Notes under the pieces: generated by a model | Seen by the model: only the letters and a program-made list of their open reading frames with translations | Database searches by the model: none | What the model was told of the DNA's origin: nothing | In this document: in pieces, positions 34,738 to 42,932 of the stretch | Layout of the letters: every line of letters starts with the position of its first letter | Position numbering within the stretch: position 1 is the stretch's first letter | Source of the DNA: Sinanaerobacter sp. ZZT-01 | Lineage (GTDB): Bacteria > Bacillota > Clostridia > Peptostreptococcales > Anaerovoracaceae | Direction of reading: 5' to 3' | Assembly: GCF_035621135.1 (NCBI RefSeq) | Contig: NZ_CP141728.1 | Span: 3,038,001 to 3,102,000, forward strand | Length of the DNA stretch: 64,000 nucleotides | Translations under genes and position numbers: made by a program

Positions 34738-35274
34738 CTAATTATACATTCCATTCTGAGCCATATAATTATAAATTTGCTCACCATGCTCTTGTTCTTC
34801 TTTTTGTATATGATTTAAAACCTGCCGCATATTTGGATCCTTAAATTCAAATATAGCGGTATTATACGTAGAAGATACAAATTTCTCAGTGGAAAGAGCA
34901 TCTGTACATAAATAACAATCACTTTGTGAAGTATTAGATGCATTTCCTTGTGGTTGCGATTGCGATTGTGCAAGTACCTGGGACTGCATCGTAGACTGTG
35001 ACTGTGTAGGCTGCTGCATAGCATTCTGTGCCTGACTCATTGCCTGCATTTGCGGCTTTTGCTGATCCGTGTTCATTGTCGGAACCGTTCCGCTCAACAT
35101 TTGATTAATTGTGTTAAGATGCTCTTGCTCTTTGCTTTCTAATTCCTTAAACAATGCCTTTAACTGCGGATCGGATGCTTGAGATGCATATTTATTATAT
35201 TTTTCTATGCAAATCTCTTCATGTTTTTTCTCATCTTGCAATAATGTCGTTTCTTTTTGTGTTAATGTGCTCAT
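34738..35274 (-). CDS. CotF-like spore coat protein
   Basis: The 178-residue protein consists of two ferritin-like four-helix halves around a low-complexity Gln/Ser/Met linker (QAMSQAQNAMQQPTQSQSTM). The N-terminal half (LLQDEKKHEEICIEKYNKYA) and the C-terminal half (QVLNHIQKEEQEHGEQIYNY) are typical of the CotF family of spore coat proteins. The start was moved 24 codons in because GAGGTGATTTAT precedes this ATG. It adjoins dacF and supports the idea that the organism sporulates. Confidence 0.8.
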   Translation of the reverse strand: MSTLTQKETTLLQDEKKHEEICIEKYNKYASQASDPQLKALFKELESKEQEHLNTINQMLSGTVPTMNTDQQKPQMQAMSQAQNAMQQPTQSQSTMQSQVLAQSQSQPQGNASNTSQSDCYLCTDALSTEKFVSSTYNTAIFEFKDPNMRQVLNHIQKEEQEHGEQIYNYMAQNGMYN

Positions 35275-35375
35275 ATAAATCACCTCAAACTTAATATGCA
35301 CCGTATTATTAAAAAAATGTATCTCTTTTGAATATTTCTCCCTCAAATATAAATAATAAAAAATGAGGTGCAGCC

Positions 35376-36155
35376 ATGGATAACAAAAAACAGATTTATG
35401 AATTGATCAATCAAAATTTAATGACAAATAACACGCCATCCCACTTTATGAATCATTTTATTGAATCGGATTGCTGTAAGGAATACCCTTTTTCAATATT
35501 TTTATCCATGCAGTCAACAAAGCAATCTCCACTTTATCATCCAGAAGGCAGTGTTTGGAATCATACGATGCTTGTTATTGATGAAGCTGCTAAAAGAAAA
35601 AAACAAAGCCGTAATCCTTCGGTTTTCATGTGGGCGGCTCTCCTTCATGATATCGGGAAACCCTCCACAACAAAGATAAAAAAAGGGAAAATTATCTCTT
35701 ATAAGCATGATATAGCTGGAGCTGAATTAGCGTATAATTTTTTGTCCGCATTTACGAAAGATACACACTTTATAAATCAAGTATGTTCCTTAATCAAATA
35801 TCATATGCACATCTTATTTGTGATTAAAGATCTGCCATTTTCTGATCTAGAAGGATTAAGAAAAAATGCAAACATTACTGAAGTCGCTCTACTGGGTTTA
35901 TGTGACAGGCTCGGAAGAACCAATGCGAATTTAGCAGAAGAAGAAAAAAATATTCAATTATTTTTAGATAAATTAAATATAAAAAAGGAAAGGAGTTCGA
36001 TTATGGCTAAGGCAGGCATGAAAAGACCAGATCCCAAAGAACCTCATGGCACAGAAAGTAACCACAAAACACACATACCCAAAAATGATACTGACCCAGT
36101 ACCGGAAATTCAAGGAAAAGCAAAAAGTGGAAAAACAAAAGCTAAGCCCATATAA
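35376..36155 (+). CDS. HD-domain phosphohydrolase with a C-terminal small-protein extension
   Basis: Residues about 60-190 form an HD domain (HTMLVIDEAA, FMWAALLHDIGKPSTTK with the HD pair, KYHMHILF) of the type seen in tRNA-nucleotidyltransferase-linked and nucleotide phosphohydrolases. Metal-dependent hydrolysis of a phosphoester is expected; the substrate is unknown. The last 50 residues are a basic Pro/Lys-rich segment that has its own RBS and ATG (see next feature). The HD protein has no stop before it, so a read-through fusion results. GAGGTGCAGCC precedes the start. Confidence 0.8.
   Translation: MDNKKQIYELINQNLMTNNTPSHFMNHFIESDCCKEYPFSIFLSMQSTKQSPLYHPEGSVWNHTMLVIDEAAKRKKQSRNPSVFMWAALLHDIGKPSTTKIKKGKIISYKHDIAGAELAYNFLSAFTKDTHFINQVCSLIKYHMHILFVIKDLPFSDLEGLRKNANITEVALLGLCDRLGRTNANLAEEEKNIQLFLDKLNIKKERSSIMAKAGMKRPDPKEPHGTESNHKTHIPKNDTDPVPEIQGKAKSGKTKAKPI
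36003..36155 (+). CDS. Nested in-frame 50-residue basic protein
   Basis: Within the HD gene, AAAGGAGTTCGATT-ATG starts a 50-codon product in the same frame (MAKAGMKRPDPKEPHGTESN ... VPEIQGKAKSGKTKAKPI). The RBS is near-ideal although it encodes KERSS of the HD protein. From memory, free-standing small clostridial proteins with the MKRPDPKEPHGT / VPEIQGKAK pattern exist; I could not check this. It is probably an independent gene that lost the stop codon of its upstream neighbour, or a true dual product. Function unknown. Confidence 0.6.
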   Translation: MAKAGMKRPDPKEPHGTESNHKTHIPKNDTDPVPEIQGKAKSGKTKAKPI

Positions 36156-36176
36156 AAAAAGTCTGTAAATTTTGTT

Positions 36177-37076
36177 TTAAAGCTTTGTATGCATTCCATC
36201 ATGCGCAGCGTTCGTATATGGAAAAATTTCTCTCGCTGATTCAACATAATCGTCTGGATTTCTTAAAGCAGGACTATAGTGTGTAAGCCATAGTTCCTTC
36301 ACACAAGCTTTTTTTGCGATATATGCACTTTCATGAAACAGCATATGCCCCTTGCCTTCAAATTTTTTTTGCATGTCACGTTCTCCGTGCATTCCCTCAC
36401 AAACAAATAAATCTGCATCTTTTGCAAGATTTATCATTGAATCATTCGATGAAGTATCTGTGCAATAACAAAGCTTAATCGGATTACGCACTCCATCCAA
36501 AACCGATTGCGGATCAATAATACGCCCGTCGTCTAATTTCACGGCCATTCCTGTGTGCAAAATTCTAAAGAACTTTTTTGGTACTCCCAGTTTGTCCGCC
36601 TTTTGTGGGTTAAATATCGGTTTTCTTTTCCATATAATGCTATATCCATAACATGGAATACTATGCGTTAATGAAGCATACATCAACTCAGATCCATCAA
36701 TTTTAAATACATTTTTATCACCTTTTAATTCAATTATTTCTATCGGATAAGGTATAACCGGCGCAATCACTGTTAAAGCATTAAAGATGCCTTTCAACCC
36801 CGATGGCCCTATAAGTGTTAACGGTGTTTTTTTTCCATGGTTTCCAAGCGTGAGCAGCAGCCCAGGAAGTCCTGCTATATGATCTGCATGAAAATGTGTA
36901 AATAATATCGTATTTAAATGGCTTATTTTACAACCGCTTTCTTTTAATGCAATTTGCGTTCCTTCTCCGCAATCAATTAATATCGCTTTCCCTTGATGTT
37001 CAACCCAGCAGCAACTAAGCCACCGTTCTTTTTGCGGAATCATACCTCCTGTACCCGGCAGGTATACATCAATCAT
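36177..37076 (-). CDS. rnz: Ribonuclease Z (tRNA 3' processing endonuclease)
   Basis: The 299-residue metallo-beta-lactamase-fold protein has the signature FTHFHADHIAGLPGLL (HxHxDH), LIDCGEGTQIAL near the start, and GHMLFHESAYIAKKA plus LTHYSPAL near the end. It removes 3' trailers from pre-tRNAs. It is convergent with the HD gene (21 bp apart) and 33 bp downstream of the TfoX-like gene, same strand, so both are probably one unit. RBS AAAGGAG. Confidence 0.92.
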   Translation of the reverse strand: MIDVYLPGTGGMIPQKERWLSCCWVEHQGKAILIDCGEGTQIALKESGCKISHLNTILFTHFHADHIAGLPGLLLTLGNHGKKTPLTLIGPSGLKGIFNALTVIAPVIPYPIEIIELKGDKNVFKIDGSELMYASLTHSIPCYGYSIIWKRKPIFNPQKADKLGVPKKFFRILHTGMAVKLDDGRIIDPQSVLDGVRNPIKLCYCTDTSSNDSMINLAKDADLFVCEGMHGERDMQKKFEGKGHMLFHESAYIAKKACVKELWLTHYSPALRNPDDYVESAREIFPYTNAAHDGMHTKL

Positions 37077-37109
37077 TTGATTTGCTCCTTTACATTCACA
37101 CCGTTTTAC

Positions 37110-37364
37110 TTACTGGTACGATTCAAAAAAATCTCGCAAGTCATGCTTTACATCTTCTGGCAGAGAGCTTTTCTTTATTCCTCTTATGGCGCCTTCTAAC
37201 CCATATAGCCTATGAATACAGGCTGAAGGATCCGTTTCTCGGATTTTTAACCAAGCCGCTTTACTTCCAACTGCCTTTAATTCTTCTATTGTTTTAATTC
37301 CTGCATTCTCTAATTGCATTTCTACAATTCTACCTATATTGGGTAATTTTGATAATTCTCTCAT
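37110..37364 (-). CDS. TfoX C-terminal-domain protein
   Basis: The 84-residue protein consists of a helix-hairpin-helix-like TfoX_C domain only: LPNIGRIVEMQLENAGIKTI, then EELKAVGSKAAWLKI and IHRLYGLEGAIRGI. Stand-alone versions are common in Firmicutes and their role is unclear; full TfoX regulates competence in proteobacteria. Strong RBS GAGGAG. Confidence 0.82.
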   Translation of the reverse strand: MRELSKLPNIGRIVEMQLENAGIKTIEELKAVGSKAAWLKIRETDPSACIHRLYGLEGAIRGIKKSSLPEDVKHDLRDFFESYQ

Positions 37365-37505
37365 GTAAAGCTCCTCGTTTCAACTAACTGTAGTTTTTCA
37401 TTAATGGTTCTTCTAAGCTCTCACCCTTTTGTCCATCTATACTGTCCAATGATTGCATCTCGCATCAGAGCATCTTCTTCCATTTTTGGCTGCCCTGCAT
37501 TATGA

Positions 37506-37721
37506 ATGATATTATATTCGAAGCTATGGGACCCTGCTGATCCAAACGATTTTGCTATAAAAATATATTATACTGACGGATTATCTATTTTACAATCGAA
37601 GAAAAATTCAAGAGTTACTGTTTATAATTTATCTCCTGACGAAGAAATAACTTACTCTATTGAAAATTATTATATAAAAGGTTATGATGATTTATACAAA
37701 TCATTAAAATTTATGAAATAA
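37506..37721 (+). CDS. Short hypothetical protein or gene fragment
   Basis: A 71-codon frame with protein-like composition (LWDPADPNDFAIKIYYTDGL, YSIENYYIKGYDDLYKSLKF) but no RBS; a stop lies immediately before the ATG. It ends 6 bp from the end of the truncated SLH gene in a patch rich in remnants. It is probably a 3' fragment. Confidence 0.35.
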   Translation: MILYSKLWDPADPNDFAIKIYYTDGLSILQSKKNSRVTVYNLSPDEEITYSIENYYIKGYDDLYKSLKFMK

Positions 37722-37726
37722 AATAT

Positions 37727-38416
37727 TTAAATCACACTTTCCTTGGCATCAATATTTTCTGTGTTGTTTTCCACGTCATTTAGAGTCTTTTTCTCATTAA
37801 TTTTAATCGGTGTTCTCTTTCTCTCATCGATATATCGATACAGCACTAAGGAAGACTCTGCACGTGTCAAAGTACCTTGTGGTTTAAACGTGCCATCACT
37901 ATAACCGGAAAGAATGCCTGCTGCATAAGACTTGATAATCTGATAGCTGTACTTTGTAGTGCTTTCTACATCCTTGACCATCGCCTCAATCTTTGAGTAG
38001 TTTTCAATTCCGGTCTTTTCCAATCCATTACTTATGATGAGCGCCATATCACTTCTAGGAATCGGCTGATCGAGCATAGTAATATCGATCTCTGATTCCT
38101 CAAATAAACTCAGTTCCAACCCTTCTTTATAGTAGTTATGTGCCCAATGGTGCGGCTTTTCCGCTACCTTCAATACTTCTCCTGTTACTGCTACCACCAT
38201 CATTTTAATGAACTCACCATAAGTCACTGTACTTTGAGGCTTAAAACTCGAGTCTGGGTAGCCTTTCATAACATCCTTATCTGACATGGCCTGAATAGAT
38301 TCATAAGCCCAATTGGTTGCTTTCAGGTCTTTATATGTTTGCTGTTTCACAGCGTAAACTGCTGAAGTTGTAAAGAGCAGTATCGCCGTCAATGTAATAA
38401 CAGATATCTTTTTCAT
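37727..38416 (-). CDS. Truncated SLH-domain protein, paralogue of 27020-28129
   Basis: The 229-residue protein shares the signal peptide and three SLH repeats of the SLH protein inside the dacF element at about 75% identity (YKDLKATNWAYESIQAMSDK, HWAHNYYKEGLELSLFEESE, ILSGYSDGTFKPQGTLTRAE). It ends after a short unrelated tail and lacks the 150-residue C-terminal domain. It could still bind the wall but has lost any cargo domain. Weak GGGGG RBS. Confidence 0.82.
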   Translation of the reverse strand: MKKISVITLTAILLFTTSAVYAVKQQTYKDLKATNWAYESIQAMSDKDVMKGYPDSSFKPQSTVTYGEFIKMMVVAVTGEVLKVAEKPHHWAHNYYKEGLELSLFEESEIDITMLDQPIPRSDMALIISNGLEKTGIENYSKIEAMVKDVESTTKYSYQIIKSYAAGILSGYSDGTFKPQGTLTRAESSLVLYRYIDERKRTPIKINEKKTLNDVENNTENIDAKESVI

Positions 38417-38940
38417 TTAAAATTTTCCCCCTATGCTTTATAATCAAGCGATTGTTTTCTTCTATTACTCATCTCAATCGCATTCTTTTCTCTAACTTAA
38501 ACTACACGCTATCCCCTCGTTCTCTTTTCCGTAAATTTATGATTAGAAATTCTATTGTTCTATTTTTATCCTACCTTGAAATTGTTTGTAATTCAAGAAA
38601 AATATTTTAAAATCCATAAGACTTGAATTTAAAAAACACTCGCTTTTATCATTTTGTTCTTAAGGTTTTTACATTTTACATTTTACATATTATTGTAAAC
38701 CTTTTAAGTTGTTTGTTAGAAAATCATTCCTATGAAATTACGATCTAATTCTTTATTTCAACTCTACAGTGTGTCACTTCGATCGGCTGCATCTCTTTAA
38801 ATCCAACATATATATATATAAAGTGGAAATGCTGGAATCAAAAACTTCTTATTTCCACAAGGTGTATCAGGGTGATAACAGTAAAAGATTTTTTCTTTGA
38901 AAGCTAAGGAAATAAAATTTCTTTTCTGTTATACTTACTA
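38417..38940. other. AT-rich spacer between SLH paralogue and toxin locus B
   Basis: About 520 bp with no believable coding frame; it includes an (AT)n tract near 38808-38820. It is presumably the leader region of the SLH gene plus remnant DNA. Confidence 0.4.
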
Positions 38941-38991
38941 TAAGGATTATCGCTTGGTGGCGGATCACTTTCCCTGAAGGGGGGTGATGCA

Positions 38992-39072
38992 ATGATTACA
39001 TACTCTGAATTATTTCAATTTGGATTATTAATTGTAGCAGTCATTTCTCTGTGTTTACACAGTAAGAAATAA
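38992..39072 (+). CDS. Type I holin-like toxin (locus B)
   Basis: The 26-codon gene encodes MITYSELFQFGLLIVAVISL then CLHSKK, one residue different from toxin A. It has RBS GGGGGGTGATGCA and the same leader (TGGTGGCGGATCACTTTCCC). It lies outside the dacF element. The downstream stem AGCCACC/GGTGGCT (39077-39097) ends both toxin and antisense transcripts. Confidence 0.7.
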   Translation: MITYSELFQFGLLIVAVISLCLHSKK

Positions 39073-39075
39073 CGA

Positions 39076-39150
39076 AAGCCACCTAAAAAAGGTGGCTCAT
39101 TCTATCTAGGATCTGCCGCCCTACCAAAAGCGGTAATCCTTTTCTTATCT
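39076..39150 (-). ncRNA. Antisense antitoxin RNA of locus B
   Basis: A minus-strand promoter TTGCAC (39176-39181) with an AT-rich -10 like that of locus A predicts a transcript beginning AAGGATTACCGCTTTTGG and ending in the AGCCACC/GGTGGCT hairpin. Confidence 0.55.
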
Positions 39151-39192
39151 AATATATATCATAGTTCTCAACTTTGTGCAAGAGAAAAAAGG

Positions 39193-39702
39193 CTAAAAGC
39201 CCTTATATTGTCCAAAAAGCATAATACTTAAAACTGCACAAACAACAGCCTCCCCAAAACCTCCCGTTCGAATCGACAAAAGGTTAAATCGTTTTCGCGA
39301 TATAGGATATAACCACATGACTCCTTGTACATTAAGTGTATCTAAGATTAAATGAGACAGCATCCCAGGGATGAATCCATTAAAAAATAACACTATCCTA
39401 TATAATTCTGCTGCTTCTTGTATCCAAATTGGAGTAAAAAAAGATATGAACGCCCATGTAATCAGAATAAATAATGGTGTATGCAAAAAGCCTCTATGCT
39501 TAAATAATCTGGAAATGATCGTGCCCGCAAGCGGTACTTTATTTGTAATCCAGCTTTTTGGGTGATCTATATCTGGAAATAATGATCCCAATACTGCTCC
39601 TGTCATTATTATGCTTTCTTGAACTGGCTCATGGACCCCTACTGCTGAAATAACAGCAAATCCTGCAGCAACTCCTCCTAATGCGTGCGTTATATAATTC
39701 AT
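39193..39702 (-). CDS. YdjM-like membrane-bound metal-dependent hydrolase
   Basis: The 169-residue protein has four or five membrane segments and the YdjM/DUF457 motifs: NYITHALGGVAAG, GSLFPDIDHPKSWI, FKHRGFLHTPLF and GMLSHLILDTLN, with conserved His/Asp residues thought to bind metal. Family members are damage- or envelope-related; biochemical role uncertain. RBS AGAGG. Confidence 0.85.
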   Translation of the reverse strand: MNYITHALGGVAAGFAVISAVGVHEPVQESIIMTGAVLGSLFPDIDHPKSWITNKVPLAGTIISRLFKHRGFLHTPLFILITWAFISFFTPIWIQEAAELYRIVLFFNGFIPGMLSHLILDTLNVQGVMWLYPISRKRFNLLSIRTGGFGEAVVCAVLSIMLFGQYKGF

Positions 39703-40265
39703 TTTTTTCGTACCTCTTCTGCTAATTTTATTTCATATACAAGATATCTTGCTTCTACTCGGATAATTTTTTACTTAGCGGGATAAAATGGCTCTAACAG
39801 AGCATATTGATTATGCGGTTATTAAATTTCACCCTTTAATTCTAATCTTTTTCTTATAACATGATTTATCTACAATTTTTAGAAACACATTGTGCGTCCT
39901 ATTATAATATCAATTATTTATGCTTTATTCTCAAATTCAAAAGGCTTAAAAATAAAACATAAACAAAAAAATAAGATGCGACATACTGCATCTTTGGTAT
40001 TAAATTTTCGTTTAATATCACTGCCTAATAAAAATTTAGTAAAAAGCCTACCTTTTTGAAGCAGCAAATTAAAAGTTCCTATAAAAAATTTTATTTTTGA
40101 ATCGGAGAAAGGCTTGATTTTATAATTGATTTTCCCTTTTATAACTCTTATTTAATCTGTATTTTATCGAAGCCTTTTATTAATTATAGCACTTTTCCAT
40201 ATACATTCCAAGCGATGTATTCTGCACCTATGGATTTTTAACACTCTCCATTTAGATTCACGATA
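39703..40265. other. AT-rich intergenic region
   Basis: About 560 bp without a gene I can support. One small hairpin AAGATGC/GCATCTT (39973-39994) could terminate plus-strand transcription. Confidence 0.4.
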
Positions 40266-40308
40266 AAAAGGTCAGAGTCTGCTCAGAAAAGCTGGACTCT
40301 GACCTTTT
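40266..40308 (-). terminator. Terminator of the N-acyl amino acid operon
   Basis: A 14-bp perfect stem AAAAGGTCAGAGTC/GACTCTGACCTTTT with a 15-nt loop, U-rich on either side, 30 bp past the M20 gene. Confidence 0.88.
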
Positions 40309-40337
40309 AAACAAATACTTATACAAACTGACCTAGC

Positions 40338-41495
40338 TTATTTAGCAACTTCAAATTCTTTTCGTATACGAGCAAGAAGCTCTTTATCTGTAAGAACATC
40401 ATATGCAGTAAGTGCCATCGTGCATGCACCTCGGAAGAGTAGCTCTTTTCCTTCATCAGTTACCGTACGATCTGCAAATTCTCTTGAATGAATTACTAAT
40501 GAAGAATCGTTAAATCCAATCCAGCCATGAACACAAGGTGCCTTATAGCTTACATTTCCCAAATCCAAAGAACCAATGCCAGCTTCCGCAGGCTTTACAT
40601 GATCTCCAAGTGCCTCTTGATTTGCAGTAAATGCTTCTAATAACGCATGATTGGTTACTAGATCGTAATAAGTTGCTTCAAAATGTGACATTTCCAAGCG
40701 TGCACCTGTCATTAAAGCAGCACCTTCTGCAATCTTTTTTACACGTTCTATCGCAGCTTCTGCAGTCGCTTTTTTCTTTGCACGAATATAGAAGCGCGCT
40801 TCTGCAAAATCGGGAACAATATTAGGTGCCGATCCTCCATTTGAAATGTATCCGTGAAACTGCACATCATTTGGAACATGCTGACGCATTGCATTAATTC
40901 CGTTATAAAGTAAAATCACCGCATCCAGTGCATTGATTCCTTCTTCCGGAGAAGCAGCTGCGTGCGCAGCCTTTCCATAATACTGAAACTGCAAAGGTAT
41001 CAAAGTGAGAGAAGAGCCGCTTTCTTCAGAAACCGGAGCGGGATGTGCCATCATGGCAATAGAAGCATCGTCAAAAGCACCACGTTCAGCCATCTCAACC
41101 TTTGCACCACTTGTTTCTTCCGCCGGCGTTCCAAAAACAACAACCTTTCCTCCAATTTCAGGAAGAATCGGTTTCAAAGCAACTGCAGCGAGAAATGCCA
41201 TTGAACAAATCAGATTATGACCACATCCATGTCCAATATCCGGTAATGCATCATATTCTGCACATAAAACAATATTAGCTCCTTCTTTCCCACTATCGTA
41301 AGTAGCTTTAAAAGCAGTTGGAATTTCATAAATATTTCTTTCTACCTCAAATCCAACTTCTTTAAAAGCATTACATAGTGCTTCGCAAGCTTTTACTTCC
41401 TGATATCCCAGCTCAGGATTTTCATATAAATAATTCGCTATTTGAAAGGCATCGTTAAGATACTCTTTCGCATTTTTTTTAATACGTTCCTTCAT
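40338..41495 (-). CDS. M20-family amidohydrolase (AbgB/ACY1L2-like)
   Basis: The 385-residue zinc hydrolase has motifs GANIVLCAEYDALPDIGHGC, GHNLICSMAFLAAV, FGTPAEETSGAK and GKAAHAAASPEEGINALDA (dimerisation lid). The subfamily cleaves amide-linked amino acids such as p-aminobenzoyl-glutamate or N-acyl amino acids. It is the last gene of an operon with a YfcC carrier and a D-aminoacylase-like enzyme, so it likely deacylates an imported acyl-amino acid or dipeptide. RBS GGAGTG. Confidence 0.88.
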   Translation of the reverse strand: MKERIKKNAKEYLNDAFQIANYLYENPELGYQEVKACEALCNAFKEVGFEVERNIYEIPTAFKATYDSGKEGANIVLCAEYDALPDIGHGCGHNLICSMAFLAAVALKPILPEIGGKVVVFGTPAEETSGAKVEMAERGAFDDASIAMMAHPAPVSEESGSSLTLIPLQFQYYGKAAHAAASPEEGINALDAVILLYNGINAMRQHVPNDVQFHGYISNGGSAPNIVPDFAEARFYIRAKKKATAEAAIERVKKIAEGAALMTGARLEMSHFEATYYDLVTNHALLEAFTANQEALGDHVKPAEAGIGSLDLGNVSYKAPCVHGWIGFNDSSLVIHSREFADRTVTDEGKELLFRGACTMALTAYDVLTDKELLARIRKEFEVAK

Positions 41496-41522
41496 AGCTC
41501 ACTCCTTTTAAGTGCTTAAAAA

Positions 41523-42917
41523 TTAAAATGGTCCAAAATTTGTCATCTGTGCAATTATAACAAATATTGCACCTATAGTATATTGCAAACAGATGAGAGG
41601 AAGTATCCATTTTGCCCATTTCGTCCAAGGAATTTTAGCAAGTGCCAATCCTGCCATAAAGTAACCAGAGGTCGGTGTAAATATATTAGAAATCCCATCC
41701 CCTAATTGAAATGCCAAACAAGCCGTTTGTCTTGTAACACCTACTAGATCTGCTAATGGTGCCATAATTGGAATTGATACAGCCGCTTGTCCGCTTCCTG
41801 AAGGTACAATAAAGTTTAAGAAACACTGGAAAATGTACATTCCAACTGCAGTTACCGCTGCCGGAAGTTTCCCTAAGAAAGTTGCAGCACCATAAAGAAT
41901 TGGGTGTATGATGTTTCCATCTGTCATAACGACAAGAATTCCTCTGGCAAATCCAACGATCAACGCACCAGCCGCTACATCAGCCATTCCTTTTCCCAAA
42001 GAATTTGCAAATCCATTAAAACCTAACCGTCCAATTGCAGCTACAATCATAGCCATCCCCAAGAAGAGTGCAGCAATCTCATTCATATACCATCCGTATT
42101 TTATAACACCATAAATTAAAAGAACAATGGATGCAGCAAATACCAATAAAATCAGTTTTTCTCTTCCCCCAAATTCATGCAGATTAGACAAATCAAGCTT
42201 ATCTTCCCGCGCGACGTCAACATCGTACATCGAGGATAATTTTGGATCTTTTTTTACCTTTCTTGCATAAAGGATGACAAAAGTAATGGTCACAACCAGC
42301 ATGCAGATATATAAAGCGATACGAAGTGTCATTCCAGAGAATAACGGTAACCCTGCAATTCCCTGTGCAACCCCGATTGTAAACGGGTTCATAAAAGCTC
42401 CGGCAAAGCCGCAGCCTGCTCCGCATAAGACCATAGCCGTCCCTGTCATCGAGTCAAAACCCATCGCAACTGCCAAACTGACCATAATTGGTATAAACGG
42501 CAATGTCTCCTCTGCCATACCAATAATTGCTCCGCCTAAAGAAAATGCAATCATAATTGCAGGTATAATAATAATTTCACTTCCGGATAAAGCTTTCGTA
42601 AGACGTCCAAGTCCAGCTTCAATTGCTCCGGTATCCTGTAAAACAGTAAAGCTCCCCCCTACAATAAAAATAAAGAAAATAATACTGGCACTTTCAACCA
42701 TTCCTCTCGGTATGGAAGTAAGGAACCCCATCAGATTTACAGGGGTATTTTCAACATTTTGGAAAGAAGATGGATCAACAACCTCTCTCCCGCTTTCAAG
42801 AGTCATCATTTGATACTGTCCGGCCGGAATGATATAAGTAAGCACAGAACAAACTAAAATAATACCAATTAATAAGATATAAACGTGCGGTACTTGTAAT
42901 TTCTTTTTCGTTTCCAT
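41523..42917 (-). CDS. YfcC-family carrier (DcuC/ArcD-like)
   Basis: The 464-residue membrane protein has 11-12 helices. Family features are VYILLIGIILVCSVLTYIIP AGQ near the start, GMAEETLPFIPIMV, GCGFAGAFMNPFTIGVAQ and the C-terminal FIVPSGSGQAAVSIPIMAPL with a NIFTPTSGYF loop. Relatives move amino acids, peptides or C4 acids. Position between two amidohydrolase genes suggests uptake of their substrate. RBS GAGGAGG. Confidence 0.88.
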   Translation of the reverse strand: METKKKLQVPHVYILLIGIILVCSVLTYIIPAGQYQMMTLESGREVVDPSSFQNVENTPVNLMGFLTSIPRGMVESASIIFFIFIVGGSFTVLQDTGAIEAGLGRLTKALSGSEIIIIPAIMIAFSLGGAIIGMAEETLPFIPIMVSLAVAMGFDSMTGTAMVLCGAGCGFAGAFMNPFTIGVAQGIAGLPLFSGMTLRIALYICMLVVTITFVILYARKVKKDPKLSSMYDVDVAREDKLDLSNLHEFGGREKLILLVFAASIVLLIYGVIKYGWYMNEIAALFLGMAMIVAAIGRLGFNGFANSLGKGMADVAAGALIVGFARGILVVMTDGNIIHPILYGAATFLGKLPAAVTAVGMYIFQCFLNFIVPSGSGQAAVSIPIMAPLADLVGVTRQTACLAFQLGDGISNIFTPTSGYFMAGLALAKIPWTKWAKWILPLICLQYTIGAIFVIIAQMTNFGPF

Positions 42918-42932
42918 ATTAAAGGCCTCCTC

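Noticed and set aside
38808-38820. (AT)n tract as microsatellite or origin-like element
   Set aside because: Too short and with no DnaA boxes or flanking structure.
42274-42813. 179-codon plus-strand frame opposite the YfcC carrier gene
   Set aside because: Antisense shadow rich in Pro/Ile/Ala produced by membrane-protein codons on the other strand.
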